Assembly: GCA_921293015.1 (NCBI GenBank)
Contig: OV121091.1
Coordinates: 13,049,755 to 13,113,754 of the forward strand
Reading direction: 5' to 3'
Origin: Phorcus lineatus
Lineage: Eukaryota; Mollusca; Gastropoda; Trochida; Trochidae
DNA: 64,000 nt
A program made the translations under genes and the position numbers. Positions 38,018 through 49,394 of this stretch are shown one piece after another. The notes beneath the pieces were generated by a model. That model was not told the origin of the DNA. It searched no databases and saw nothing but the letters and a program-made list of their open reading frames with translations. The first letter of the stretch is position 1. Each line of letters begins with the position of its first letter.

Positions 38018-39678
38018 CACTGTAAACAATTACCGTTGAATTAGCAATCCATGTACCGTTTTTTCTATACGGTAAAATACCGTTGTTCTTTTTTACGGTG
38101 CATCACTGTAAATAAAATTGTCCTACTGTCGATCTACCGTTATTCCCATACAGAGCGAAACCGTGATTTACTTTACCGGCAAAATACTGTTACAATACCA
38201 TAAAGACGGTAATGCATGTTTGTTTTAGAGAATTGTGGGGTATAATACTGTAAAGTACCGTTTCGAATTGCATCATGGGATGTAATCCGGGTATGTAGTT
38301 GATGGGCGCCATTTTTCGGAACCACGTTTTTATCCAGCGGTAGGCCATATATTTGGCACTGTGTGGTATTTGAAAGGGTATTTTATTTTGTTTACGGATT
38401 TTTAGATTATTTACATTTGGTATTATGTAGTTGTTTATATTCATGCTGCTGTCAACTTCCGTAGGTTTATTTTGGAGCGTTCTGTAGACGTTTGTCAAGC
38501 TGATGGTAACTTTCACTTGTGGGATTTGGCTCATCTATTTGATCTCATTTTTTATGACTCTGGTTTAAATGATGTTATAACGAAAGCTCAGTTAGATTAT
38601 TCAGGTTAAGTACCGAGTTTAACTTTTGACTCTAATTTGACCAAAAATTTAGTTGTTTAACATGAGATACATGACAAAGAAAATAGTCCCTTTGTATTGT
38701 CATATTTCCATTGTTACTCAGATTTATGTTTTAAGATAGTTTTAAAACACCAGCATAAATTTCCATTGATAAAGCTAACATAAGAGTTGAGAAGTCATAA
38801 TGATACCATGGTACAATAAGATGTGACCATTTTGCGAAATGTCAGCTTGATGCTGGATTTTTAAATGAGGTGTAGCCTACCAAGAATGTTTGAGAGAGTT
38901 CTTGCACATTCTAGTCTGCAGACAAAATTTATATATTTAAGTTGATGCAAAAAATTCTACTCTGATGATTTATTTACAAATCTTTTGTGATTTTTGGGTT
39001 ACTAAAGATTGTCTTTTCCGAATAAATATCCAATGTTTAACTCAATTGGTATGTTGTTTTTTGAGACAAGTTAATGTTAACTATTTTCACTGTTGCATGT
39101 TCTATTGGCAAGCTGTTTTGTCAGTTAAGACAGACTGATTGAATTTATAGATCCCTGGGAACCCTTCAGTTGTTTCTATTCTCATCCCTGTGCTGTACCA
39201 ATGGTATATTGCATCTGCTTGGCAACAGAATCATGTACATACAGGGCTTTACTGTATCTATACAGTGTTTGTACCGTATCTATGTATCTTAGTACGGTAT
39301 ATTGCTTGGCAGTTGGATGATTGTACCGTACCTACGGTAAATTACATGGCAGCTGGTTGCCAGCAAGTAACCGTAACTACAGGGTTGTACCGTATCTACG
39401 GTATATTGCCTGGCAGCTGGTTGCCAGCAATTTACCGTAACTACAGGGTTGTACCGTATCTACGGTATATTGCCTGGCAGCTGGTTGCCAGCAATTTACC
39501 GTAACTACAGGGTTGTACCGTATCCACGGTATATAGCCTGGCAGCTGGTTGCCAGCAATTTACCGTAACTACAGGATTGTACCGTATCTACGGGGTCACA
39601 GTTTCTTAAAACGGTAACTTTCTGGCAACCAGCTGCCAGGCAATATACCGTTTTAAAATACGGTAATTGTTTACAGTG
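38018..39678. mobile_element. 1.66-kb mariner-like non-autonomous element with 64-bp minisatellite
   Basis: Ends CACTGTAAACAATTACCGT and the exact inverse at 39660-39678, with TA on both outer sides (38016-38017 and 39679-39680). Many tac-ggta words lie inside. Between 39300 and 39600 is a tandem array with a 64-bp period, with the units centred on tggcagctggttgcca. No transposase frame was found. The element begins 179 bases upstream of the DSD-A start codon. Confidence 0.88.
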
Positions 39679-39680
39679 TA

Positions 39681-41380
39681 CATGATATTGGAGTTGCTCC
39701 TCTCTTTAAGTATTGCGACGTTCGATTTTTAAGAGATGATGAGATTATTTTAAAAAATAGTTAAGATAGATGCCATTGGATTTCATGAGAGAATTTAAAT
39801 CAATTTGTATTCATCATGGGGTACAGACCACAATACTAAGTAAGTCCTAAAAGCAGGCCTTGTAAGCTTCAGTATAAAACATGTTTGGAACGTATACATG
39901 TTTGTCATATGTATCTTTCATTTAAAAATGTGTTTGTAAAATTCCCTATCTGACATTCGATAACTGTTTTTACGTTTGGGTCACCCTCGTTATTGGAGCA
40001 TATTCACTATTAAAAGTACCAGGAGAGGCTTAATTGCGGTATCATCGTAAGACAGATTGTCGAGATCGGGGTCAACAGGCTGCGACCTCTTGCCTCATTG
40101 GCCGATTTCCCACGTGCAAAAGTTGTCTTTTTAAATGGACCGCTCAGGGTATTACACAACGATTTACCTAAAGTCAGATGGCACAATTTAGCTCAATTCT
40201 TTTACCAGTTGTATGGCATTTAAAGCGCAACGAAACGACCTATAAGTTGCTTCTCTTGCGACGGCTAGGTCAAATACCTGCATATAATACATATTTATTA
40301 CCCACGTGGGACTTCGTAAAGGGGTTTCATAACAATCTGTTATATGTGTCATAACACCTTCGAGTGTTTTGATTGGCTGATACATGAGTTTTGACGTTAC
40401 CGGTACTACTTTCATCAGCTATTTCATTCATGATATCCATTCATAAGTTTTCGTTCCTAAGCACACGAAAAACGAGAATTTTGATAATATAATCGAATAA
40501 AACTTAACTTTTCATTGTGGCTACATGCAAAGCTTTTCTTTCCTTTAATTACTGAAATGTCCGTAAATGAATAGTAAAACGATACAATCTAAATAAGTAA
40601 CAAAATTCGTTTGCTAGAAGGTCGATCGGGACTCATGTAAACAAAGATGGCGTCACCCGTAAAAAATCAATGATTTGGTCAAAATCTGTGAAAAAGTTAT
40701 TGAACGAGTTGTGAATGTAATTCGGCCTTTGAACACTTTCAGCTTATATGTTGTCAATACTTCTCAGGGGGAAAAGCAAGTACCTAGATATAGACTTGTT
40801 TTGCCTGTTTCGCCAAGCGTCGTCGTTTATGTAGGCCTACAGTGACTTGTCCTCTGATGAAGACTAGCTGCAATTGAATGAAAAGTTTCTTTACCAGTTG
40901 ACTGTTTTTAAAACATAAATTTCAATGTTATTCCCTTTTGAGGCCAAATGTTCCGTGTGCCATTGAAAACGTATCTTGTTAATCCGTTGTTCCCGAACAG
41001 ACTTTACCCACGTTACGACTCGCCTGGAGTGACGGCCGACTGACGTTGAGCCGAGATTTAGCCTAGGTCACGTTTATCAGTTCAAAATGTTGACAGTTTT
41101 CGCGTGTTTAAGCTGAATAACAGATTTGTAGCTGAAACCAAGTCTATAAATGAAAAGAATTAAATGAGTTTTGCTTTCAGTTGTAGTTTTTTTAATGTGT
41201 TTCTTTATCAAATGTAATGAACTACATTACACCAAAGCAGCGTACGTTTTCCGAAGTGAAGGGGCCGAGATTCCAATCACCAGTGTAAAGTATTAATCCG
41301 CATTTTGAGTTTTTCTTTAGGGAAGCTAAATTTTACTTTAATTTGACGATGTTTTCATTGTAAAAAACGTGGGTAATAAA
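39681..41380. other. No gene seen in about 1.7 kb
   Basis: AT-rich intergenic DNA; no convincing exon or array found. Confidence 0.35.
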
Positions 41381-41532
41381 TAGGATACAAAACTCGTTCC
41401 CCTTTCATATCAAGTTTATGTCCCTCGTGAAATAATTTTGTTTTGTCACTCGCCAAGGCTCGTGACAAAGCAAAATTATTTCACTTGGGACATAAACTTG
41501 ATATGAAAGGGGAAGCTCGTTTGATATCCTAT
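41381..41532. repeat. Long near-perfect palindrome (foldback)
   Basis: Arms of about 70 bases. tcatatcaagtttatgtccc on the left is mirrored by gggacataaacttgatatga on the right, around a short loop gccaaggc. aggatac at one border mirrors gatatcct at the other. Confidence 0.85.
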
Positions 41533-41789
41533 AAGTATTGTACGCACGTTGCAGATTGGATATCATAATTGACTCTGAATTATGAAACTAATATAGATTT
41601 TAACAAGGTTACAAAGTCTATTGTAATGAAAGCCCAATAAAATTATATTAATTTGTGTGATAATTGCCAAAATGTCATTACCGTCTGTCATTTTGTGCAC
41701 TAAAAAACCCCAAAACATATTGATAGCGTTTGAAATATGTGCCTTCTAAATATATAGTCCACGTCAAGATGTCATCGGAGCTACAGCAA

Positions 41790-41855
41790 CCTGGTTCCCG
41801 GGCCTCGTTCCGCTTGCGCTCTTTGTCGCAAGCGGAACGTGGCCCGGGAACCAGG
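41790..41855. repeat. GC-rich 29-bp-arm hairpin (copy 1)
   Basis: Left arm cctggttcccgggcctcgtt with ccgcttgcg, mirrored with one mismatch by cgcaagcggaacgtggcccg and ggaaccagg, around an eight-base loop. A second copy is at 50524-50597. Confidence 0.9.
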
Positions 41856-42492
41856 CTGGAGATACAGGAGCAACCTAGCTCCAGACAGCGAATATTCGCT
41901 CCGTGACGTCACTAATATACTCGCTGCCATCAGAAGGTTTCAGAGTGAAAAGGCTCTAACACAGCGCGTGCAACCAACGATTGCAGTCGCGCTCTAAAAG
42001 TGAAACTCCTAACTCATAGGATTCACAATGCAACTCCGAACAACGACTCAAGAATAGAGTTCGACAAATGAATATTTTTGTGATTTAATAAAGTTTCCCT
42101 TCCAATGATGAGACATATCAATTTGTCCATCAATTACCTATCTCATGAAAAAATAAATTTAAAGCAAACTACAACAACGTTTCCTATATTCATACGCCTA
42201 ACGTTTAAAACATACTCTGGAACCGATTTATGTGTATGTAAACTAAACTCTTGGTTCGAGGTTATCCATGACGTCAATTCCTATTGTTGTCAAGAATCTT
42301 TTATTACTCGCCCGTGTAAGATACCGCAGTGTAATATTTATACGGCGATATTAAACTAGTGTAATACCGCTTCCCGTATGACGTCATAATATTGTGTGGT
42401 TGTGACGTCACAATCTTGGCACCGACGTGGAAATGCTTCGTTCAGTACACTTTCGGTAATAATGCTTGATTACTGAGGTCAAGAAATAAACA

Positions 42493-42634
42493 GAATACTA
42501 AACTTCCTTCCATTTGATATTATTCTTATTAAACTCGTTAATGATTTGGTATCAAACTCGCTTTCGCTCGTTTTATACTTAATCATTAACTCGTTTAATA
42601 AAAATAGTATTAAATGGAAGGTCGTTTAGTATCC
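42493..42634. repeat. Palindromic foldback (GAATACTAAAC family, full copy)
   Basis: Arms from gaatactaaacttccttcc and ggaaggtcgtttagtatcc, with an inner ctcgctttcgctcg loop region. Confidence 0.8.
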
Positions 42635-42865
42635 TCTATGACAACAATGCCCACGCAAGCGAAGGCAGGGCTACTACCGTAGAGGTACTCGAAGGGAAGG
42701 CGCCCTGACTTGGAGGTTGAGGAGCAACATGAAAGGTCAAGTACAAGTTATCTAAACAAATATCACACAGACGTGAAAGGTATAGCAGTCACTGTTAACA
42801 GTTAACGGAGTTCCATTTACTACTCGTAGTTTCAGAATCTTAAATCAATATTTCAGTACACATAG

Positions 42866-42965
42866 AGGATACTAAACGACCCTTCATTTAATACTATTTT
42901 TATTAAACGAGTTAATGATACAGTAAAAAACGAGCGAAGGCGAGTTTGATACCAAAATCATTAAC
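42866..42965. repeat. Foldback half-copy lacking its right arm
   Basis: Starts ggatactaaacgacccttca like the full copy but stops after aaaatcattaac, where the right arm should begin. Confidence 0.7.
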
Positions 42966-42988
42966 GGTGGTATCTTCAACGGGCGAGT

Positions 42989-44450
42989 AAATTCAAAATG
43001 TTTATTTTAAATGTTTAATTTTATATACATTGCTCGCTCACTGCATTTTGAAATTCAAGAGCCTGTACAAGGACGCTGTCTAAATCTAGACTTACACAAG
43101 GATACAAAATCTATTTTTCCTAATTAATTAAAACTTAAACTAGTATGCTAGTATGGAATGATTTATTTCAAAATATTCATTTTAATCTGACTATCTCTAT
43201 GAAATAGTCATTTGCGGCGAATGGAACGTTCTTGCATCAAAATATATAAGGTCATTTTAACAATGCTGTGACCCACTTTAGCATATTACATGAAACTTGC
43301 ATTGCCATGGTTTACAGATGCGTTCAGTGAATATCCTGATTTAAACTGGGTAAATACATAATATACACTTAAATATTCGAATACTACATTATGATACCTA
43401 CCGCAGTATATATCTGAACTCTTGTCGGTAATACGAGGTAAGATAAATTACTGTATTGAGGGACGGGATGTTACCAGTTACAGGACAGCTTCCATATAAC
43501 GCCCACCTCGCTATTACGCTAATTAGCACTTTGTAGGAGGTAAACCATTGTTTAAAAATCAGTGACGTGTTAGACCTAATTAACTGTTCATATGAATAAA
43601 GCGTTAAATTATATCTAGCGTTATATAATCAATATTTAATCACATAGGGATTTATCATGAATATATTTGTGTAAAAGATATAAGGACCCCAGAAGAGTGC
43701 TTACCTGGTAAAGCGGCCCTAAAATCACATGAAGTCAGTAGCTTTTGTTTTTGCAAAATCATTATTCACAATATGAAGTATGTTCAAGAATAAAAATAAG
43801 ATTGCTTACAAATTTAATTAGTTTCAACCAACATTTGACTTTGATTTAAGAGAATCCAAATATGAATTTTTCCCTTACTGAAGAAAAAGAACTAGGGGGG
43901 GAGGGGGTAGGGGAAGAATAACGTTTATACTTTATAGGTCATGACAGATTATTTATTTAAGAAAAACACCCGCTTACAACGACGGTGAGACCAAATACAG
44001 GCATTAAATAATGTTCACGTCACTCACAAAGTCGTTGTATATAGTGCCTGTTGTGCTCAATGTCAGTGTCTATTTAACTACTTGTAGCATGCAATCATTA
44101 CCAAAACGGTACTCACAGCACTGGTCAGAATTTAAAGAGCGAAAAAGGTTCCCCTCCGCTTGCTACGGGCCTGTTTAATAACGATGTCGAGTTTCTGGCA
44201 AAATACTCAACATTCCTCACTTACGTCCCTTATAACTAGCCCGCTTGTATTGGGGGCGACACGCACTACGGTCCAACAAACCGGAAGTACTTGAATCACT
44301 AATGGTGATTTCTACATCAATTTTTAGACACATTTTAAAAACATGCTGACATATTGTTGTTGCGTGTCTGGGCTCTAACCGTGGACGATTGACATTCCTC
44401 AGTGACCCTCCTCTCAAGAAAAAAATGAATGATCGCTATTTGACGGAACG
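42989..44450. other. No gene seen; one dispersed repeat
   Basis: Contains a G-rich tract (about 43892-43916) and, at 44211-44380, a repeat that recurs at 57507-57670 (both with cactacggtccaacaaaccgg). No coding segment recognised. Confidence 0.4.
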
Positions 44451-45892
44451 ATGACGATAAATCCGAACAAGGTATGGCAGCCGTCGACTCGTTTCAAATC
44501 ATCGGATTTCACTTCAGTTACAAGTTATGGTGAGGGAACATAAGTAATGAAAATCGCATTATTTGATTTGTTATAGTTCGAATCATTGTTGCGATAGGTT
44601 GTAAACCAATTAAAGTTTTACAAAATGTAAACAGTGTTGGCAACCTGGAAGTACACGTACTGTGACGTAGTGATATGATTAGTAATAGTACTAGTATGTC
44701 TATTTGATATTACCTTCGAGTTACATGTTATTTTCGTGCATCATGAATAATATCGTAATGAGATGAATTATTTTTTTATATCTTTGTTAAACTTTCCGGA
44801 TTTATTTGAAATCATCTCATTGTGAAGTACATTCAATTCAATATTCAGACGACCAATGTGACTAGAGGATGTTTTATATTTTCACGAGTGGCGCAGCTAT
44901 ATTTTCTACTTCTCTATTTACCCTTTTAAAATTCGAAGTTGTATCTTAATAGCCCTAAATAAAAAAAAAATATTCAAATTTAGCATTGTTTTATATATAT
45001 ATATAGTTTTGTTTGATGTTGTATTCATTATATTAATTTTTTGTTTATTTTTTTGGGTTTGTTTTAGCATGAGATATGGTTCTGACTGACTCGAGATCCA
45101 AGGAGGGAGTCATTTTCTCATCGCAAGACATCAAGGACTTTCAAAATCATGATGGCATGTTTGGTCAGTGACCTTTCATCCTCGCAAGACAATTTTAGTA
45201 TCTAGTAAAAAATCAATAATATTCATATCCATCTATTATTTCGTATTAAATTATACTACTTTACATTTTCTGTGTTTAAGCCTTTATTTTCAATTTTGAA
45301 AGTTTTCCGTGTTTGCCTCTTTGCAAAAATTATTTTTCAAATATGTCATTCATTTTGTTAATACTGTTGTTTGTGAACAGTTATAGAGTTATCAATCTGA
45401 AATGTGTAAATATAAAAGGTTTAATTTCCTTCACATGTATTGATTATTCGAGATCTGAAATTTTGTGTACAGAGTCACCCGTGTATGATACTGCAGTATA
45501 ATATTTTAAGGCAGTATTAAAGTTGCAGCTGTAATACCGCTGTGTGTATGACGTCACAATAGTGTGTCATTGTGAAGTCATAAAGTCATAATGGAAGGCT
45601 GTTTATTAGCTTCTATTTCTGTACCTTTATTTGTACTAGATTAAAGGAAAAAGCTTTGGATGCTGAAATGTGCTATACTCCTGATTCCTTACTCATACTA
45701 TGGCCCCAGCTTAATGATGATAAATTTTACAGCCTGATGAGCTACAGAGCTTTTATTCCCATTGTAAATAACTTGAAAAAAACCCCCTGATATAAATGTC
45801 TTTTTATAGGTGTCACACCAAAAGAAGACAGAAAAATCAAGATACTGTACCCTCCAAATTTCCCTGGACAAACTCTGATGGGACTGAATTGA
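44451..45892 (+). CDS. Candidate small three-exon gene, 83 aa, no family recognised
   Basis: Three short exons join into one open frame: 44451-44529 (79 nt, donor ATG/GTGAGG), 45074-45163 (90 nt, acceptor gcatgag, donor TTTG/GTCAGT) and 45810-45892 (83 nt, acceptor ctttttatag). Together they give 84 codons, including a TGA stop. The product begins MTINPNKVWQPSTRF, passes through SKEGVIFSSQDIKDF and ends ILYPPNFPGQTLMGLN. It has no signal peptide or membrane segment. An AATAAA lies at 46134-46139. If the AG six bases earlier (ttttag, 45066-45067) were used instead, translation would have to start at the internal ATG 45076, giving 56 residues. The matching phases and amino-acid composition suggest real coding, but no single exon is long enough to prove it. 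I recognise no homologue. It lies between DSD copies A and B on the opposite strand. Confidence 0.45.
45476..45600. repeat. Dispersed repeat related to 42.3 kb, with a CRE-like site
   Basis: cacccgtgtatgatactgca and taataccgctgtgtgtatga match the 42302-42412 segment. It contains TGACGTCA and lies within the second intron of the small candidate gene. Confidence 0.55.
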
Positions 45893-46133
45893 AACTGAAG
45901 CGGAAACAAAGGAAGAGAGGGAGAGAAATAAAGATATCATAACTGTCTGAGAGTAAATGTGACATGGATGTTGATAATGATTTAGATTGAAATTGAGAGC
46001 ATCCTGTTTCATGCTCCAGCAATTCTGTTTTATTCAGGCTTAGTGAATTATTCTGACTAGAGTTTTGTATTTGTAAGTCCATAACATTTGGATTACCTGG
46101 GTAAACTTAATGCGAAGAACGTTGAATTAAATG

Positions 46134-46139
46134 AATAAA
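46134..46139 (+). terminator. Possible polyadenylation signal of the small gene
   Basis: AATAAA on the plus strand about 240 bases after the stop codon of the three-exon candidate gene. Confidence 0.3.
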
Positions 46140-47886
46140 TGACTTAGCGAGAAGGAGAATTTGTGTGTTATTTCTGTCCTGTTGACTTCAAGAGTAAAAG
46201 AGAAAATAAAATACTTCAGACGACACTTGCTGTAGGTATCATTTTAACATGTTTAATGATGACTGGATGTGTCGCACATTGAACTGTTACAGTGTGGAGC
46301 TTTTACATCATGGCAAATAAATAGGTATACATGCTTCACCTCATAATTTTAAGGTCTTGGCTCGAAAATGACATTGAAGTCACTAGTGCCTAATGTCATA
46401 TCAGTTGCCTTATCTTTGCAGTTTTTACCAATAGAAACATCGATTATATAGGACACACGTTTTTTCATTTCAGCACAACTCATCTTGCAGGGAGAAACAT
46501 GAATATTTTGAAAATCAACTTATGTCAAGATGTTTAGCACTAGATGAAATATTATGGTGCAAATTATCGAGGTAGTAGCTGCTAGCAGTGTATAGCACCA
46601 AAGGGATTTTACATCCTCTATTCACATCAATGTAGGTCGAGATAGGTGGGATGTCCATCTCAAATTCTACCTGCATCATTTCGGGTTTCTTTCAAAAGCT
46701 GCTGTTCCTGTCATAACTCTCCAGTCTGAAACAGTAACACAACACAATATCATGACTGAAAATAATTATTTAACGACAAGAGAATATTATTATTTTACTA
46801 TTGCAAATGCTTTTTATCAATTCTTAATATCAACCAAAACTACCTTTTTTTAAAAGTTAACCGTTAATTAATTTCACACACCTTTCTTCTGATTAGGTAC
46901 TCAAGAGACTGTTTTGTTGTGACAGTTGAAAAACATTTTACGAACTTTTGTCTTAAAATATCTTATATTCGGAAAATAAAATCTGGTCAGAATTTAAGCA
47001 AGATTAATCAACGAGAGGATAAAATTGTCTTTAGAATATATTATTATGTGCCCCAACATAATCCTAAAGATTTGATCAAGGAACCTTGACATTCAAACTA
47101 CGATGTTTGTATTCGCTAGATTATGAGAAGAATCTTTGGAATACATTTATCAGCTGTAACCTTATTTGCATACTTTGGGTAATATATGGTGATATTTTTT
47201 TCCAAGGAGTGGAGGGAGATTTGGTGAAAAAAGGTGGAAGTTTGGGTAGAAATGGTAGAAATAATTGTTTTGTTGGAATTGCTTCTGTGTCTGCAGATCT
47301 CGTATATTTCATAAGATACTCGATAACACTTCACTAAAATAAACATAGAACATTTTATTTTCAAACAGAATTTTCACAGAAATTTCAGTTTCGGTTAACA
47401 TTTCTTATCAGTTCATTTTGTCACCAATATTCATCGATACCGTCTTAAACATTAAATTTATCTGCGGTAACATAAGTCAAAATGATTCACAAAATAATTC
47501 TGACATGATTGACTAACTTACCGTTTGTGATATGTGAGATTTACTAACTTTTTTCCTGTCGACGATTCTTGGTTTTCTATTCGAGTGATTTATACGCGGT
47601 CTGACTTTGTTATAAAGAAGTAAATGATGTTTGGTTGAAAGTCGAACGGAACAACTGCACATAACATGGGTCCAATGAATACTGTTGATAGTTCACATTT
47701 CAAGAAATCTCATTTAAATTAGATCGAACCTATCAATCTTATTTCGCCGTGTTTCTGATCTGAGTAGTATTCCGTAGGAGAAAACACATCCAACCATTAT
47801 TATGTTTGTGACATCAGTTCATCAAAGCAAAGGTTGCCTCGCTGTCCCGCTCATACGGCGCCCCTGAATCGCTAAAAATGCGCCCT
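46140..47886. other. No supported gene between the small gene and DSD copy B
   Basis: Isolated splice-like signals occur on the minus strand (an ACG/GTAAGT donor at 47522 after an open stretch starting at ATG 47662, and a tgttactgtttcag acceptor near 46726), but no consistent gene model connects them. Confidence 0.3.
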
Positions 47887-48477
47887 TCACCAGCCCGTGG
47901 TCGGGCGCCACGCCCCGCCAATCTTCTCCCCGGAATGGACGTAATACACGGGGTGCTTTGTGGCTGTTGGGCAAGCCTGAAAAAGGGACAAATGATAACG
48001 ATAAAACCTGACATAAATAGTATGACTGACGGGTTTTAAGTGAAAATGAACCTGGTTCCATTCAATTCAAAAGATTTAATGATTTTCGCTGTTGAATCGG
48101 CGTTTGACGATGAGATATTTTATGACACTTCAGGAGAAAGAAATGGAAGAAAGGTTAGATGGAACACCTTGTATACATGAGGCTACATGGAATTCACGTG
48201 TTGATAAACTGTACTCTTTTGCACTGTTATCTTATTTTTATATTTCATGATTGATATTATACAAAATATATGATGCAAACGCCTAATTTTATAACAAATC
48301 ATGTTATAATTTTTTTTACCTGGTATGGATAACAGAAGAGCATGCTTCCAATTGGATACTTAGAGAAGTCCAGGTCGCCGTCCTTTGGTCGAACTTTTCC
48401 CAACTCCTGAGTAACACCAATCAATCTAAAAAGGAGATAACATTGACAATTTTAAATTTCATGAAATACATTCTTCT

Positions 48478-48926
48478 ACATCAGCATATTTGAATCCGAA
48501 GTTCTCCTTCAATACCCTGGTATCTATCAGGTCAAACCCTTCGTTTGGCTATTTCTATAACCAATGAAATAACTTGCATCAAGCAATAACGGCACTACCC
48601 GGACGAAAAGTGAGAGTCTAAAATATTTGATTGAATCACCTTAATCATAGCTCCTTCATTTCATTGGCTAAAGATTCATTTACAATAGGATAACATTATC
48701 ATAAGAAAACATGAAAATTCACATTCTCTCCCCACAGAGGTAGCTCCATCATCCATGACATATCTATCGAATTATAGATATCTGCTTCGTGCTCCTAGCA
48801 TAACGAAATGTAATTGGCTTAAACATAAGGCTAATCATAGACATGAGTAACCTGCCGTTACCAATATGAGACATTTGGCACGATGGATATCAGGATATTC
48901 ATAGAACTTTGTGGATTCAAACGCTG
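48478..48926. mobile_element. MITE related to the catcagcgta family, in DSD-B intron 6
   Basis: Ends tacatcagcatatttgaatc and its degenerate inverse ggattcaaacgctga. The same design is seen at 2151-2478 and 58963-59213. Confidence 0.5.
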
Positions 48927-48975
48927 ATTATCGAGTACATGAAAAAAGTTTCTCCTCGACACAAAAGTTTGGGTC

Positions 48976-49394
48976 AGTCTGATTAAAATCGACCGTGTTC
49001 CGAGGAATAAAAGTTTTTAAATATTGACTAGAGCGGATTTCGAACGTCCTCTACCAGGTGCTTTCCTCTCCACAACGGTCTGAAAGCAATCTCCATGCTC
49101 GCACGTTATTACACCAGTTTAGCGCAGACAAAACCTAGTCATTAGCGGACCAATCACATCATCCAGTTAAAAATAACGATAGCGGCGATAAAGGTTAACG
49201 AATGGTGAACGGGAGCTACTTGCCCCTAGATAATGATACCGAAATCTTTTGCCGTGTCATTGTGATTGGCTAGTTGAGATTGCGTCAGAACGTGCGATCA
49301 AGGAGGGTGCTTTCAGACCGTTCTAGAGAGGACAGCCCCTTGATAGTGTATGTTCGAATCCCGCTAGAGTTAATATTTAAGAACTTTTATTCTA
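48976..49394. mobile_element. Element with about 45-bp inverted ends carrying B-box-like GTTCGAATCCCGC
   Basis: Left aggaataaaagtttttaaat is mirrored by atatttaagaacttttattc on the right, and cggatttcgaac by gttcgaatcccg. It ends 19 bases before exon 6 of DSD-B. A degraded relative is in tubulin intron 6. Confidence 0.7.

Larger units (their letters stand above)
42302..42988. mobile_element. Composite element bounded by TTACTCGCCCGT ends
   Basis: Left ttactcgcccgtgtaagata is mirrored by tatcttcaacgggcgagtaa at the right. Inside are TGACGTCA palindromes (about 42380 and 42404), the foldback 42493-42634 and a half foldback 42866-42965, which suggests repeated insertion into one element. Confidence 0.55.

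Noticed and set aside
47522..47662. Possible first exon (47 codons with ATG and ACG/GTAAGT donor) on the minus strand
   Set aside because: No downstream exon with matching phase and coding character was found; the acceptor near 46726 leads to a stop after four codons in the required phase.
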